From contig NZ_AP027204.1 of assembly GCF_027944005.1 (NCBI RefSeq), positions 1,550,001-1,614,000 on the forward strand: a stretch of 64,000 bases of DNA, given 5' to 3'. The DNA is from Polynucleobacter sp. SHI8. GTDB lineage: Bacteria; Pseudomonadota; Gammaproteobacteria; Burkholderiales; Burkholderiaceae. The position numbers and the translations under genes are program-made. Shown here in pieces: positions 24,916 through 34,101 of this stretch; position 1 is the first letter of the stretch; each line of letters starts with the position of its first letter. Under the pieces are notes generated by a model that saw nothing but the letters and a program-made list of their open reading frames with translations, was not told the DNA's origin and did no database searches.

Positions 24916-24968
24916 TCGAGAAATAGATTTAATGAAGAAGTTATAAATTCATAGAATTTATTTCTCGA
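24916..24968. terminator. Long hairpin between convergent genes
   Basis: Arms TCGAGAAATA (24916-24925) and TATTTCTCGA (24959-24968) are exact complements around a 33-base AT-rich loop. It lies between the hydrolase stop (24897) and the convergent Bug stop (25042). It lacks a clean T run, so a terminator role is only likely; it may be a regulatory or degenerate terminator structure. Confidence 0.4.
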
Positions 24969-25041
24969 GCGATAAAAATTAAACAGAAATATTTAACAAG
25001 GGAAACTTTAACTAGTCCCCTGTTCGTCTCATGTTGAAGTC

Positions 25042-26034
25042 TTATTGCTCTGGTTTGATATTCGCTTGCTTGACTATTTTCGACCAGTTATTGGTCAGTT
25101 TTGTCACTTCTGATGTCCATTGCGCGGAACTTCCCCCAGCTGGCGTAAATCCTAATTCAGTGAGGCGCTGCTTCATTTCTGGTGATTGCAAACTTGCATT
25201 AAATGTGGCATTAATTTTTTGAACTATTTCTTTTGGTACGCCTGCTGGCAAAAAGATCCCCCAGACAATATTGGCATTGACCTCAGGATAGCCCTGCTCA
25301 GCAAATGTCGGCACTTGAGGTAAGGCATCTGCACGCTTATCATTCGTGATGCCTAAACCAATGATTTGTCCCGACTCAACATAGGGTTTTGCGGCTCCTA
25401 CGGTTGTGAACAAGATACTGACATGTCCGCCTAAGGCATCTGTCATCGCAGGCCCAGCTCCCTTATAAGGCACATGAACTAAATCAACGCCTGCCACAAC
25501 TTTGAGCATCTCACTGGCCATATGTCCGCCAGTACCAAATCCTGCTGAGGCATAACTTAACTTATTTGGAGAGGTTTTAGCAAGTTGAATAAACTCTTTC
25601 AGATTTTTGAAGGGCATCTTACTTGAGGCTAACATGATAGAAGGTGTCGAAACTAATTCGATCACAGGAATCAAATCTTTTTGACTATCATAGGGGAGTT
25701 TGGCAAATAAACTAGGGTTGACCAAGAATGCCATATCCACTATCAATGCGGTATATCCATCAGGAGTGCTTTTGGCCACAAAGTCGGTTCCTACAACCGT
25801 ACTAGCGCCTGGCTTATTCTCAATAATGATGGCTTGACCTAGGGTCTCAGCAAGCTTATTTTGCATCGCCCGAATGATGATGTCAGACCCTCCACCAGGA
25901 CCATACGGCACAATGATTTTCACTGGTCGAGCAGGATAGGAATTACCGACAACATCTGCTGCAAAACTATTCTGCAGTAGCACGCCAAAAGAAAAAATAA
26001 CGCTTATTTGAAATAAAATACGTGATCTCATCAT
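25042..26034 (-). CDS. Bug/TctC-family periplasmic solute-binding protein
   Basis: A 330-residue Bug protein. I place the start at 26034 (MMRSRILFQ), where a GGAGCA ribosome site precedes it and a signal peptide begins; an upstream in-frame ATG at 26079 would add 15 residues before the signal. Signatures are VKIIVPYGPGGGSDIIIRAM, ENKPGASTVVGTDFV and DGYTALI. The C-terminal helix ends in NNWSKIVKQANIKPEQ. It is transcribed alone, convergent with the hydrolase at 23722 and divergent from the Bug gene at 26316. The ligand is unknown. Confidence 0.92.
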   Translation of the reverse strand: MMRSRILFQISVIFSFGVLLQNSFAADVVGNSYPARPVKIIVPYGPGGGSDIIIRAMQNKLAETLGQAIIIENKPGASTVVGTDFVAKSTPDGYTALIVDMAFLVNPSLFAKLPYDSQKDLIPVIELVSTPSIMLASSKMPFKNLKEFIQLAKTSPNKLSYASAGFGTGGHMASEMLKVVAGVDLVHVPYKGAGPAMTDALGGHVSILFTTVGAAKPYVESGQIIGLGITNDKRADALPQVPTFAEQGYPEVNANIVWGIFLPAGVPKEIVQKINATFNASLQSPEMKQRLTELGFTPAGGSSAQWTSEVTKLTNNWSKIVKQANIKPEQ

Positions 26035-26315
26035 TGCTCCAATATCGTATTGATGTACAAAAATCTCTCTTTGAAACATGATATCTCTATTTCTTTAGAG
26101 TCTTGATTTTTTGATTCTCACCTTCATCTGTTAACGTTTTCCCTGATATTGATACACTAGGTAGATAATTTCTAATATCGTATTCCTACAAATTTAGTAC
26201 TTTAAAAACATATCAAAATGACGGAAATTAGCTAACAAGTGGGCTGTGAAAATTTATTGATGACGGGGTTAGTATCAAGTTCTCAATCACATTATTAATA
26301 TAAGGAGATACGACA

Positions 26316-27290
26316 TTGAAGAATATGATTTGCGCTTTCATCTGCTGCATTTTTTCTTTTGCTAGTTTTTTGGGCCAAGCACAATCTTCGCTCTCCTATC
26401 CCTCAAAACCGGTGCGGGTGTATAACCCTTCTTCACCAGGAGGTGGCGCGGATGTGATTGGTAGACTCATCCAACAAGAATTAACGAAAAATCTCGGCCA
26501 AACATTTATTGTGGATAATCGTCCTGGCGCAGCAAATATAATCGCCACAGAACTAGCTGCAAAGTCAACACCAGATGGTTACTCATTATTGATGGGCGCT
26601 ACGGGCAGCTTTGTAACCAATCCATTGGTATATAAGAAACTCTCTTACGCAGTAAGTGATTTTATTCCGATTTCGATGGTTGCCGATGCACCATTCATCT
26701 TGAGTGTTCATCCCAGTGTTCCTGCCAATAATTTAGCTGAACTGATTAGTTATGCCAAAGCCAATCCAGGAAAACTTTCATTTGCTTCTTTTGGTAATGG
26801 TAGTTCTTCTCATATGGCTGGCGAATACTTTCAGATTCTAACGGGCACAAAATTAATCCACGTTCCCTATAAAGGTAGTGCTCCTGGTATGGCTGATTTG
26901 CTTGCTGGCAATATTACGATGACCTTTGACAGTGGCTTATCTTCAATCCCTAATATACAAGCCAAAAAGATTCGTCCAATCGCTGTTGCCGCGTCTAAGA
27001 GATTGGTTAACTTACCTGAAGTCCCAACTTTTGCTGAATTAGGTATTGGAAATTTTTATGCTGGCTCATGGTATGGCTTTTTTGCCCCAGTAGGAACTCC
27101 TCGTGAGATTGTCAATTTACTGAATAAGAATATCCATCAAATTGTGGCTATGCCAGAAATTTCTGCAAGGATCCAAAACCTAGGTGCCACTGTACAAGTC
27201 AACACCCCGGAAGAATACTCTGCACAAATTGCAAAAGAAACTGAACAATGGGCAATGGTCATTCAAAAAGCAAAAATTCAATTGGAATAA
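26316..27290 (+). CDS. Bug/TctC-family periplasmic solute-binding protein
   Basis: A 324-residue Bug protein that starts with TTG at 26316, supported by TAAGGAGA upstream. The signal peptide ends near GQAQ. The first strand motif is VRVYNPSSPGGGADVIGRL, in which the usual I-V-P-F is replaced by Y-N-P-S; this alters the segment that contacts the ligand in characterised family members. DNRPGAANIIATELAAKS and DGYSLLMG follow. It stands alone and divergent from the Bug gene at 25042. No transporter subunits are nearby. Confidence 0.91.
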   Translation: MKNMICAFICCIFSFASFLGQAQSSLSYPSKPVRVYNPSSPGGGADVIGRLIQQELTKNLGQTFIVDNRPGAANIIATELAAKSTPDGYSLLMGATGSFVTNPLVYKKLSYAVSDFIPISMVADAPFILSVHPSVPANNLAELISYAKANPGKLSFASFGNGSSSHMAGEYFQILTGTKLIHVPYKGSAPGMADLLAGNITMTFDSGLSSIPNIQAKKIRPIAVAASKRLVNLPEVPTFAELGIGNFYAGSWYGFFAPVGTPREIVNLLNKNIHQIVAMPEISARIQNLGATVQVNTPEEYSAQIAKETEQWAMVIQKAKIQLE

Positions 27291-27380
27291 GATAGGCTAA
27301 CCAAATTAATTTCCTCATTCCAACCAATCTCATAATCGGTTTCTTGTTCTGACAACATTCTCTTGAACAATGGTTAATTA

Positions 27381-28220
27381 TTATTGAGGACGATATGGTT
27401 TATTTACTTCTTCTAAATCATACATAAATTTTTGCTCATCAAACGGAATGACTTTTACTATATCTTTATTTACTGCAGCTTTACTCATCTCTTTTGTAAA
27501 GATTTTGGTTGAAACTTTCAAATCAAAGTATTTTTTATTCTTGGCATATACAGCCTCAACAACCGAATTAATTTCTGATAAATCACAGATTTGCTCTTTT
27601 GCGTCACCACATGCGCCACCATTTTCAGCAAAGGTACTCAAGTCAGCAATTTCAATAATCTTATTCTCTTTTTGCAAATATAAACTGATGCCGCCAGCAA
27701 TATATCCCATATTGCCATAAGCATCTTCTAAGATCCACCCTAATTGTCCATCACTACCGGCACGATAAGTTTTAACTGCATTAGGTGTGCCATAAAAGCC
27801 ATTATTAATTTCATCACTTTCAGCAATCACTCTGAATTGATCGTTCATATCTTCCATCAAGAAAAGTGTCACTAATCCCGTACTAGCATGATAATTAGCC
27901 AAACTGCCATCTTTTTCTAATGGCGATCCTGACTCAACAACATAAAGTAATTCACTATTATTGATTTCATTCGTCGCAATCACTTTTAATGTCACACAGT
28001 AAGTGCCAGCCCCAAATACTCTGACATAACATTGATGTTGCTCGTTAAATTTTTTGTAACGAGATTTAAAAAACTCTTGAACGCGATAGGCAGGGTCTGG
28101 TTTATTTAATACTTGGTTTTTAGTATTTTTATTTTGGGATGAATCTTCTTGAGATTTGCCACATCCAAAGAGAGTCAATACCGCGATGATCAATAAGACT
28201 GCTTGAAAAGTTTTTTTCAT
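27381..28220 (-). CDS. Lipoprotein of unknown function
   Basis: A 279-residue lipoprotein with lipobox LFGC (residues 17-20) after a classical signal, followed by a polar linker (GKSQEDSSQNKNTKNQ). The mature domain is mixed alpha/beta without recognised motifs. Three Cys in two short segments (CYVRVFGAGTYC and GGACGDAKEQIC) probably form disulfides. It is probably anchored in the outer membrane. It lies between a Bug gene and a secreted unknown on the other strand and has no clear partner. Confidence 0.7.
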   Translation of the reverse strand: MKKTFQAVLLIIAVLTLFGCGKSQEDSSQNKNTKNQVLNKPDPAYRVQEFFKSRYKKFNEQHQCYVRVFGAGTYCVTLKVIATNEINNSELLYVVESGSPLEKDGSLANYHASTGLVTLFLMEDMNDQFRVIAESDEINNGFYGTPNAVKTYRAGSDGQLGWILEDAYGNMGYIAGGISLYLQKENKIIEIADLSTFAENGGACGDAKEQICDLSEINSVVEAVYAKNKKYFDLKVSTKIFTKEMSKAAVNKDIVKVIPFDEQKFMYDLEEVNKPYRPQ

Positions 28221-28379
28221 TTTATAAACCTGGTTATTTTATTTTTAGATTTTAAACCCGTTTCATGAGTGTTCTTTTCCTATGATTCGATAAACCATTA
28301 ACAATATATGAATATCACAATCCTTAGGCATACTTGTGATTAACTAAAACAATCTAATCATTGGTAAATTGATCACATC

Positions 28380-29333
28380 ATGAGAACATTTGTAATACTG
28401 TGTTTCGCACTCATAACAAACTTTGCATTTGCTCAAGAAGAAATGATTATTTCTTGCCAAATCCAAAAGTATGAATGGAAACAATACCAAATTGATCCGC
28501 AAAAAAGACGGGGTAAAAGTGGAGATCGTGAGACCATCAATAAAAATGAGGGAGATTTTCCGAATGCTTTCTTATTTAGAATAGATTCTCAAGGAATCAC
28601 TCCTCTCGATAGCGCTAGCCCAATTTCCACGATGTATTTTCAGAAAAATAATGATATAACCGAGTTAAAAAATACGAACTCAAACTACAAATGGGGTATC
28701 AATCAAACAAGAATATCTGGCGCTAAAGATGCCATCATGATTAGTCGCGAGGGCGGGAAATTAATTTATACATCCAATTCTGCAAAGCAGCCTGATGGCG
28801 ATGTCGATGTCTATACGAGCTTAAAACTAGAAGGTATTTGTAGCGAACAACATCCAACGACCAAACAATTACAAGCAATTACGCCAATCCCAACCGGAAA
28901 TATTGAATCAGCCAAATGGGAATTTGTTGGGCATGAGTATCTATTTCGTGATGATGACATCATTGATAACTATGATCGGGATTTTTATTTAGCAAAAAAT
29001 ACTGCTACAACAATCGATGATCAACAGCACATGTTTCTATATTTTAATATCGCTAAGACGCCAGGTAAGACTCCGCAAGTATCAGGACAAATTTATCAAT
29101 CAGTCCTAGTTTACGGCTACCCGATTTGTAGTCGAAATCTATTTATGCCAAAAGAAATCAAATATTTTTCAGCTTCTGATCTAAAAGGTAAGTTGATTAA
29201 TACCGAACAGGCGGAATGGAAAAAATACGTGAATAAAAACTTTATTCAGTTAAAGAGTATTGTTTCTCAAAGCAAGCGCCAAGGTAGAGAAATGAACTTA
29301 TATCTTACCTTGTGTAAAAAGCCGATTCAGTAA
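28380..29333 (+). CDS. Exported protein of unknown function
   Basis: A 317-residue protein with a signal peptide (MRTFVILCFALITNFAFAQE). The mature part has no recognised family. It contains several Cys (ISCQIQK, LEGICSEQ, YPICSRN, LTLCKK) that could pair, and many Asp/Asn-rich turns, suggesting a beta-rich periplasmic domain. It is divergent from the lipoprotein at 27381, with about 160 bases between the starts. That arrangement suggests shared regulation of two envelope proteins, but no motif confirms it. Confidence 0.68.
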   Translation: MRTFVILCFALITNFAFAQEEMIISCQIQKYEWKQYQIDPQKRRGKSGDRETINKNEGDFPNAFLFRIDSQGITPLDSASPISTMYFQKNNDITELKNTNSNYKWGINQTRISGAKDAIMISREGGKLIYTSNSAKQPDGDVDVYTSLKLEGICSEQHPTTKQLQAITPIPTGNIESAKWEFVGHEYLFRDDDIIDNYDRDFYLAKNTATTIDDQQHMFLYFNIAKTPGKTPQVSGQIYQSVLVYGYPICSRNLFMPKEIKYFSASDLKGKLINTEQAEWKKYVNKNFIQLKSIVSQSKRQGREMNLYLTLCKKPIQ

Positions 29334-29367
29334 CGAATCTCTTAGTTGTGGATATTAACTCTCAAAA

Positions 29368-30513
29368 TCAATCTATTCTGACTGATTGTAAATAATCTTC
29401 ATCAATGACCATTCCCCATCCTGGTTCTGTGGGTAATGTATACATTCCGTCTTTAAAGGGTTGCTTAGCTTGATTAGCAATTAAGCGATAAAAGAAGGGG
29501 TCACGCCAAGGCATCATCACTTCGCCATAGATACCATTTGGTATTCCTGCCGACATCATCAACCCAAACTGTGGCTCAAGATGCTGCATCACTTTAACGC
29601 CAAATGCATGAGCGATATTTGCTACTCTGCGCCATTCTGTTGGCCCACCTCCCCAACTGCTATCGAAATTACAAATATCAATGGCATTGGCCTGCATTAA
29701 ATCACGGCAACCAAAGCGTGTTAATTCACTTTGACCTGCAGCAATAGGAACTCCTGCAATGGAACGTACTAAGGCCATTTCTACACGGTCATTATCCCAC
29801 TTACAGGGCTCTTCCAACCAACTGAGATTGAGGTCTTTGGTGATTTTGGCAAACTCAAGTGCTTCAGTAAGGCTCCAAGCTTGATTGGCATCACAGCCCA
29901 AAATAAAATCATCACCACCTGCCCTGCGAACCGCCTCAGCACGCAATGCATCCTCTCTTGGACTCTTACCACCCATCTTTAATTTAAGTCCATGTATCCC
30001 AAATGCTTTGAGTTCTTCAACTTCTTGTTGTAGTCCTTCTAAATCATCTTTTTCGCGGTAATAACCACCAATGGCAAATACCCGTATCTGTTTTTTTGCA
30101 CCACCCCATAAAACATGAATGGGCAGATTAACGAGCTTACCGATGGCATCATGCAAAGCGCTATCAATACATGACTGTGCTCGAAGTGCAATGCGGCGAT
30201 CGCGTAAGAATGGCTCTGTGGCTTTACGCGTTAATAACCAAGCATCTTCAATGGCTGCCACTTCATGACCAATTAACATGGGTGCCATTTCTTGCTGAAT
30301 CATTTGGATTACAGATGCTTGCAAGGCATCATCATTGCCATTAAAACATTCGCCAATCACCCCTGCATCGGTATGAATACGGGTCAATATCGTACAACGA
30401 TGGGACAGTTTTAAGGTCGAGCCTGTCGCCACTTTTTCCATTTTGACTTTTAAAGGAATGGCTTCAATCCTCGTAATTTTTGCATTCATCAAGCTTTGTT
30501 GTGCATTCATCAT
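29368..30513 (-). CDS. Enolase-superfamily (mandelate racemase/MLE) enzyme
   Basis: A 381-residue member of the mandelate racemase/muconate lactonizing group. The N-terminal capping domain runs to about 130. The barrel shows the base motif K-x-K in LKLKMGG, then metal ligands in the DANQAW strand (Asp), in LEEPCKWD (Glu) and in the QSELT strand (Glu). The HLEPQFG strand late in the barrel may supply a general acid/base His. Such enzymes abstract an alpha proton from carboxylates in racemisation, dehydration or cycloisomerisation. The Bug gene at 30528 is 14 bases upstream on the same strand, so import and conversion of a hydroxy or sugar acid is plausible. The exact reaction is not readable. 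Confidence 0.9.
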   Translation of the reverse strand: MMNAQQSLMNAKITRIEAIPLKVKMEKVATGSTLKLSHRCTILTRIHTDAGVIGECFNGNDDALQASVIQMIQQEMAPMLIGHEVAAIEDAWLLTRKATEPFLRDRRIALRAQSCIDSALHDAIGKLVNLPIHVLWGGAKKQIRVFAIGGYYREKDDLEGLQQEVEELKAFGIHGLKLKMGGKSPREDALRAEAVRRAGGDDFILGCDANQAWSLTEALEFAKITKDLNLSWLEEPCKWDNDRVEMALVRSIAGVPIAAGQSELTRFGCRDLMQANAIDICNFDSSWGGGPTEWRRVANIAHAFGVKVMQHLEPQFGLMMSAGIPNGIYGEVMMPWRDPFFYRLIANQAKQPFKDGMYTLPTEPGWGMVIDEDYLQSVRID

Positions 30514-30527
30514 GTTCTTTGATCAAA

Positions 30528-31508
30528 TTACTCTGGTTGTATCTTTAGGTTTTTAATCAGTTGTGCCCATTTTTGGGATTCTGTTTCCATAAACTTGCCA
30601 AACTCATCAGGGCCTAAATAGGCAACTGTGGCACTTTCATCCGCTAATTTTTTAATGGTTTCTGGTTTAGACAAAATGTCGGCAATGGTCATCGATAACT
30701 TTTGGATTACTTCAGGGGGCGTTCCTGCTGGTGCCAATATGCCCCACCAATTATCTGCATCATAGCCTTTAAGCCCTACTTCAGCGGCCGTAGGCACATC
30801 GGGAAGTACGGGCTGACGTTTATTGCCACTCACAGCAAGGGGTCGCAGACGATCGGCTTTAATCAATGACAAGCCTTGCAAAATGGTACCAATTGAAATT
30901 TGGGCATGACCAGCAGCGACATCTGCAAGTGCTGCACCTGCACCCTTGTATGGAACGTGGACTAATTGCAAACCGGCTTGACTGGCAAACATTTCGCTCA
31001 CTAAATGCTGGGAACTCCCAACGCCTGAAGAAACAAAATTAACTTGTCCTGGTCTAGCTTTGACATAAGCGATCAACTCGGGGAGAGTTTTGACAGGCAT
31101 TCCAGGATACACACTAATTACTTGCGGAGCAGAACCTAGTCTTGCTATTGGGGAAAAATCTTTGATCGGGTGATAGGCTAATTTTTTATATAAAGAAGCA
31201 TTTGCTGTATGGGGTGTAGAAATTAATAACAGGGTATAACCATCAGGCTTGGACTTGGCGACCATGTCGGTTCCCAATGTACCTCCTGCCCCGCCACGGT
31301 TATCCACGACAAAGGGCTCGCCTAAGCGTTTTTGTAATTGATCTGCAATAAAGCGACCCACAATATCATTACTTCCTCCGGTGGCAAAAGGAATTACTAA
31401 TCGAACTGCACGATTGGGGTAGGCATTATCAGCATTTGCCAAATGAGGAAAAAACCAAACAAGTAATATTAATTTAAAGAATACGTTGCGGAAAGATGGA
31501 TTAATCAT
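30528..31508 (-). CDS. Bug/TctC-family periplasmic solute-binding protein
   Basis: A 326-residue Bug protein with a signal peptide ending near ANADN. Signatures are VRLVIPFATGGSNDIVGRFI, DNRGGAGGTLGTDMVAKS and DGYTLLL. The C-terminal helix ends in QLIKNLKIQPE. It heads a two-gene unit with the enolase-superfamily enzyme, 14 bases downstream, which suggests a shared substrate, probably a carboxylate. It is divergent from the Bug gene at 31626; a small inverted repeat (CATCAA/TTGATG near 31555-31580) lies in the shared upstream region. Confidence 0.93.
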   Translation of the reverse strand: MINPSFRNVFFKLILLVWFFPHLANADNAYPNRAVRLVIPFATGGSNDIVGRFIADQLQKRLGEPFVVDNRGGAGGTLGTDMVAKSKPDGYTLLLISTPHTANASLYKKLAYHPIKDFSPIARLGSAPQVISVYPGMPVKTLPELIAYVKARPGQVNFVSSGVGSSQHLVSEMFASQAGLQLVHVPYKGAGAALADVAAGHAQISIGTILQGLSLIKADRLRPLAVSGNKRQPVLPDVPTAAEVGLKGYDADNWWGILAPAGTPPEVIQKLSMTIADILSKPETIKKLADESATVAYLGPDEFGKFMETESQKWAQLIKNLKIQPE

Positions 31509-31625
31509 TGAGGTCTCTAATTGATTTTGTTTTTATTTGTCACTATTTTAGTACACATCAAGACAAATACTTTTGATGCATATTAATTTGCGATAATAGG
31601 AAAAAATTAACTACATCTCGGAGAC

Positions 31626-32654
31626 ATGACATTGATACTGAATCAACTATTTTTGCGCATTCATAAAAAAATGTTCTTATTGACTCTCTTGACGATGCAA
31701 TGTTTTGCATTGGTTTTTAGTCAACATGTATCAGCCCAATCTCAAAATTTAGGCAACTATCCCAATAAGCAGATTCAATTTATTGTGCCTTTTCCCCCGG
31801 GTGGTCCTGCCGATGTGCAAGCGCGTATTGTTGGTCAAAAATTGAGTACTCGCTGGAAACAACCTGTACTGATTGATAATCGTCCTGGTGCAGGAGGTAG
31901 TATCGGTGCTGAATTCGTTGCCAGAGCCCCTGCCGATGGCTATACGTTTTTGTATACCACTTCTGGTCCGATCAGTGTGAATCCTATTTTTAGTAACTCC
32001 TCATTTGATCCTCTGAAAAATTTATCTTCGGTCATTCTGACTTCGACTCTCTCGAGTGTGATGGTCGTTAACCCTTCTCTGAATATCAAAAGCATTAATG
32101 AACTGATTCAATATGCCAAAGACAATCCTGGAAAACTGAACTATGCAAGTTCTGGCAATGGAAGTACAAGTCATTTATCAATGGAGCAATTTAATCGCTT
32201 AGCAGGTGTGCAAATAACGCGTATTCCCTACAAGGGCGCGGCACCAGCAATTAATGATCTTCTGGGTGGCAATGTGCAAGTGATGCTCATGGGATTGACT
32301 TCTGTCTTGCCCTTCCTCGAATCTGGCAAGCTCACGGCAATTGGTGTTTCTAGTTTAAAACCTTCGCCACTGGCCCCTAAAATCCCGACGATTGCCTCAA
32401 GCGGTATGAATGGTTTCGAGGCAAGTAACTGGTTGGGTGTCTTTGCCCCACCCAATACTCCAGCAGAAATTGTTAACAAAATGAATGCTGAAATCTACGC
32501 CATCATGAAACTGTCCGATGTAAAAGAGCGGCTTTTTAAAGAGGGCTTTGAACCAATGCCAACGTATACTCCTTCACAATTTAAAGACTTTATCCAAAAA
32601 GATATAGCAAAGTGGTCAAAAATTATTAAAGATTCAAATATCACAACGGATTAA
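31626..32654 (+). CDS. Bug/TctC-family periplasmic solute-binding protein
   Basis: A 342-residue Bug protein. The first ATG (31626) has a GGAGAC ribosome site and gives a long N-region before the hydrophobic signal core MFLLTLLTMQCFALVF; cleavage is probably near SAQS. Signatures are IQFIVPFPPGGPADVQARIV, DNRPGAGGSIGAEFVARA and DGYTFLY. It heads a plus-strand unit with the MmgE/PrpD protein (33 bases on) and a D-2-hydroxyacid dehydrogenase. That context suggests the ligand is a hydroxy- or dicarboxylic acid. Confidence 0.92.
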   Translation: MTLILNQLFLRIHKKMFLLTLLTMQCFALVFSQHVSAQSQNLGNYPNKQIQFIVPFPPGGPADVQARIVGQKLSTRWKQPVLIDNRPGAGGSIGAEFVARAPADGYTFLYTTSGPISVNPIFSNSSFDPLKNLSSVILTSTLSSVMVVNPSLNIKSINELIQYAKDNPGKLNYASSGNGSTSHLSMEQFNRLAGVQITRIPYKGAAPAINDLLGGNVQVMLMGLTSVLPFLESGKLTAIGVSSLKPSPLAPKIPTIASSGMNGFEASNWLGVFAPPNTPAEIVNKMNAEIYAIMKLSDVKERLFKEGFEPMPTYTPSQFKDFIQKDIAKWSKIIKDSNITTD

Positions 32655-32687
32655 ATCCAAACAACCATGAAGAATCAATAGGAGATT

Positions 32688-34070
32688 GTGTTGCCAAATA
32701 TTACCCAAAAACTTATCCATACTTGCCTACATCTTTTACCAAAGCAAGTTGGTGAACCAGAAATCAATGCGGCGCGTAAATGTCTAGTTGATAGTTTAGC
32801 AACCGCTCTAACTGCCTATCAAGAGGAGCCGATTAATATTCTACGTTCACTGACCATTGAGGCATCGGCACAGGGTCAAAGTACGGTGATTGGGTACGGG
32901 GAAAAATCCCGTCCAGCGGATGTTGCTCTGGTCAATGGCACGATGATTAGTCTGCAGTTATTTGACGACAATCAAGCAGAAATGCGTGGCCATCCTTCTG
33001 GGCCCCTCTTGCCTGCGGTACTAGCTTTAGCTGAACTCAATAATCAAACGATTGATGAAGCACTCAAAGCATTTGTGATTGGGTATGAAGTGGAATGTAG
33101 GCTTGGTACTCTGATCAATCCGTCGCATTATGAAATGGGCTGGCATGCAACTGCAACACAAGGTACTTTAGCGGCGGTGGTGGCAAGTGGCATCCTCTTA
33201 CAACTGAGTGATGAACAAATGGCTCATGCACTGGGTATCGTGACTTCGATGATGGGTGGGGTACGTCGTAACTTCGGCACAATGACGATGTCGATGCATA
33301 GTGGTATGGCTGCCAGTAATGGTGTTCGAGCTGCACAACTTGCGCAAAAAGGCTTTACGGGTGATCCTCAAATTTTTGATGGGCCAATGAATCTGTGTGA
33401 GGTTTTTTCTAGGGAATGGACATCCGATCCTCTAGAACAAAGCTTAGATGATTGGGGTAAGCCTTTTATGATTGTCTCACCAGGCGCTACATTTAAACTC
33501 TATCCCTGTGGTCGTCCACCGCTCTTTGCGGTTGACTGTGCGTTAGCGATTCAGGATCGTCATCATATTTTGCCAAAAGATATCAAATCCATTCGTTGTG
33601 ATGTGAGCTTTTTATTTCCAAGAACGTTGATTCATACGCATCCAACAAATGGTCTTCAAGCAAAAGCTTCTTTACAGTACTGTATCGCCACAAGCCTCTT
33701 AGACGGCAGACCTACTCTGCATTCTTTTAGTGATGCCATGGTCAATCGTGCAGAAATTACAAAAATCATTGATTTAATTGAAGTGAATGTTCCGCCTCAT
33801 CTGTCGGAAGATATTCCTGCAGTCAGAAAAGCACCCTTTGCACAACCTGTAACTCTCGTCATTGAAACGCTCGATGGACAGATCTTCTCAGAAACTGTTC
33901 CAATCCACAAAGGTTCACCAAAAAATCCCGCTTCTGAAGCCGACTTAAAACAAAAATTTATCGACTGTGCAAAGATGCATATGCCTTTGAATCGCGCCGA
34001 TGAAACTCTGGCCTATATGCAAGATGGCAAACATTCGATTCGAACACTCATGCAATTGGTTACTGTGTAA
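32688..34070 (+). CDS. MmgE/PrpD-family protein
   Basis: A 460-residue member of the MmgE/PrpD family, whose characterised members include 2-methylcitrate dehydratase, cis-aconitate decarboxylase and iminodisuccinate epimerase. It starts with GTG (or the adjacent TTG) after GGAGAT. Landmarks are the N-terminal helix with AARKCLVDSLATAL, the segment NGTMISLQLFDD that leads into GHPSGPLLPAVLAL, and FKLYPCGRPPLFAVDCAL. The usual NG-x-x-x-H-x-L-D/E-x-DD motif is altered here (LQLFDDNQAEMRGH), so the substrate may differ from methylcitrate. It is encoded between a Bug gene and a D-2-hydroxyacid dehydrogenase, both on the same strand. Confidence 0.87.
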   Translation: MLPNITQKLIHTCLHLLPKQVGEPEINAARKCLVDSLATALTAYQEEPINILRSLTIEASAQGQSTVIGYGEKSRPADVALVNGTMISLQLFDDNQAEMRGHPSGPLLPAVLALAELNNQTIDEALKAFVIGYEVECRLGTLINPSHYEMGWHATATQGTLAAVVASGILLQLSDEQMAHALGIVTSMMGGVRRNFGTMTMSMHSGMAASNGVRAAQLAQKGFTGDPQIFDGPMNLCEVFSREWTSDPLEQSLDDWGKPFMIVSPGATFKLYPCGRPPLFAVDCALAIQDRHHILPKDIKSIRCDVSFLFPRTLIHTHPTNGLQAKASLQYCIATSLLDGRPTLHSFSDAMVNRAEITKIIDLIEVNVPPHLSEDIPAVRKAPFAQPVTLVIETLDGQIFSETVPIHKGSPKNPASEADLKQKFIDCAKMHMPLNRADETLAYMQDGKHSIRTLMQLVTV

Positions 34071-34101
34071 TTATTGCGCCACTATTTAATAAGGATTTTT
34101 T

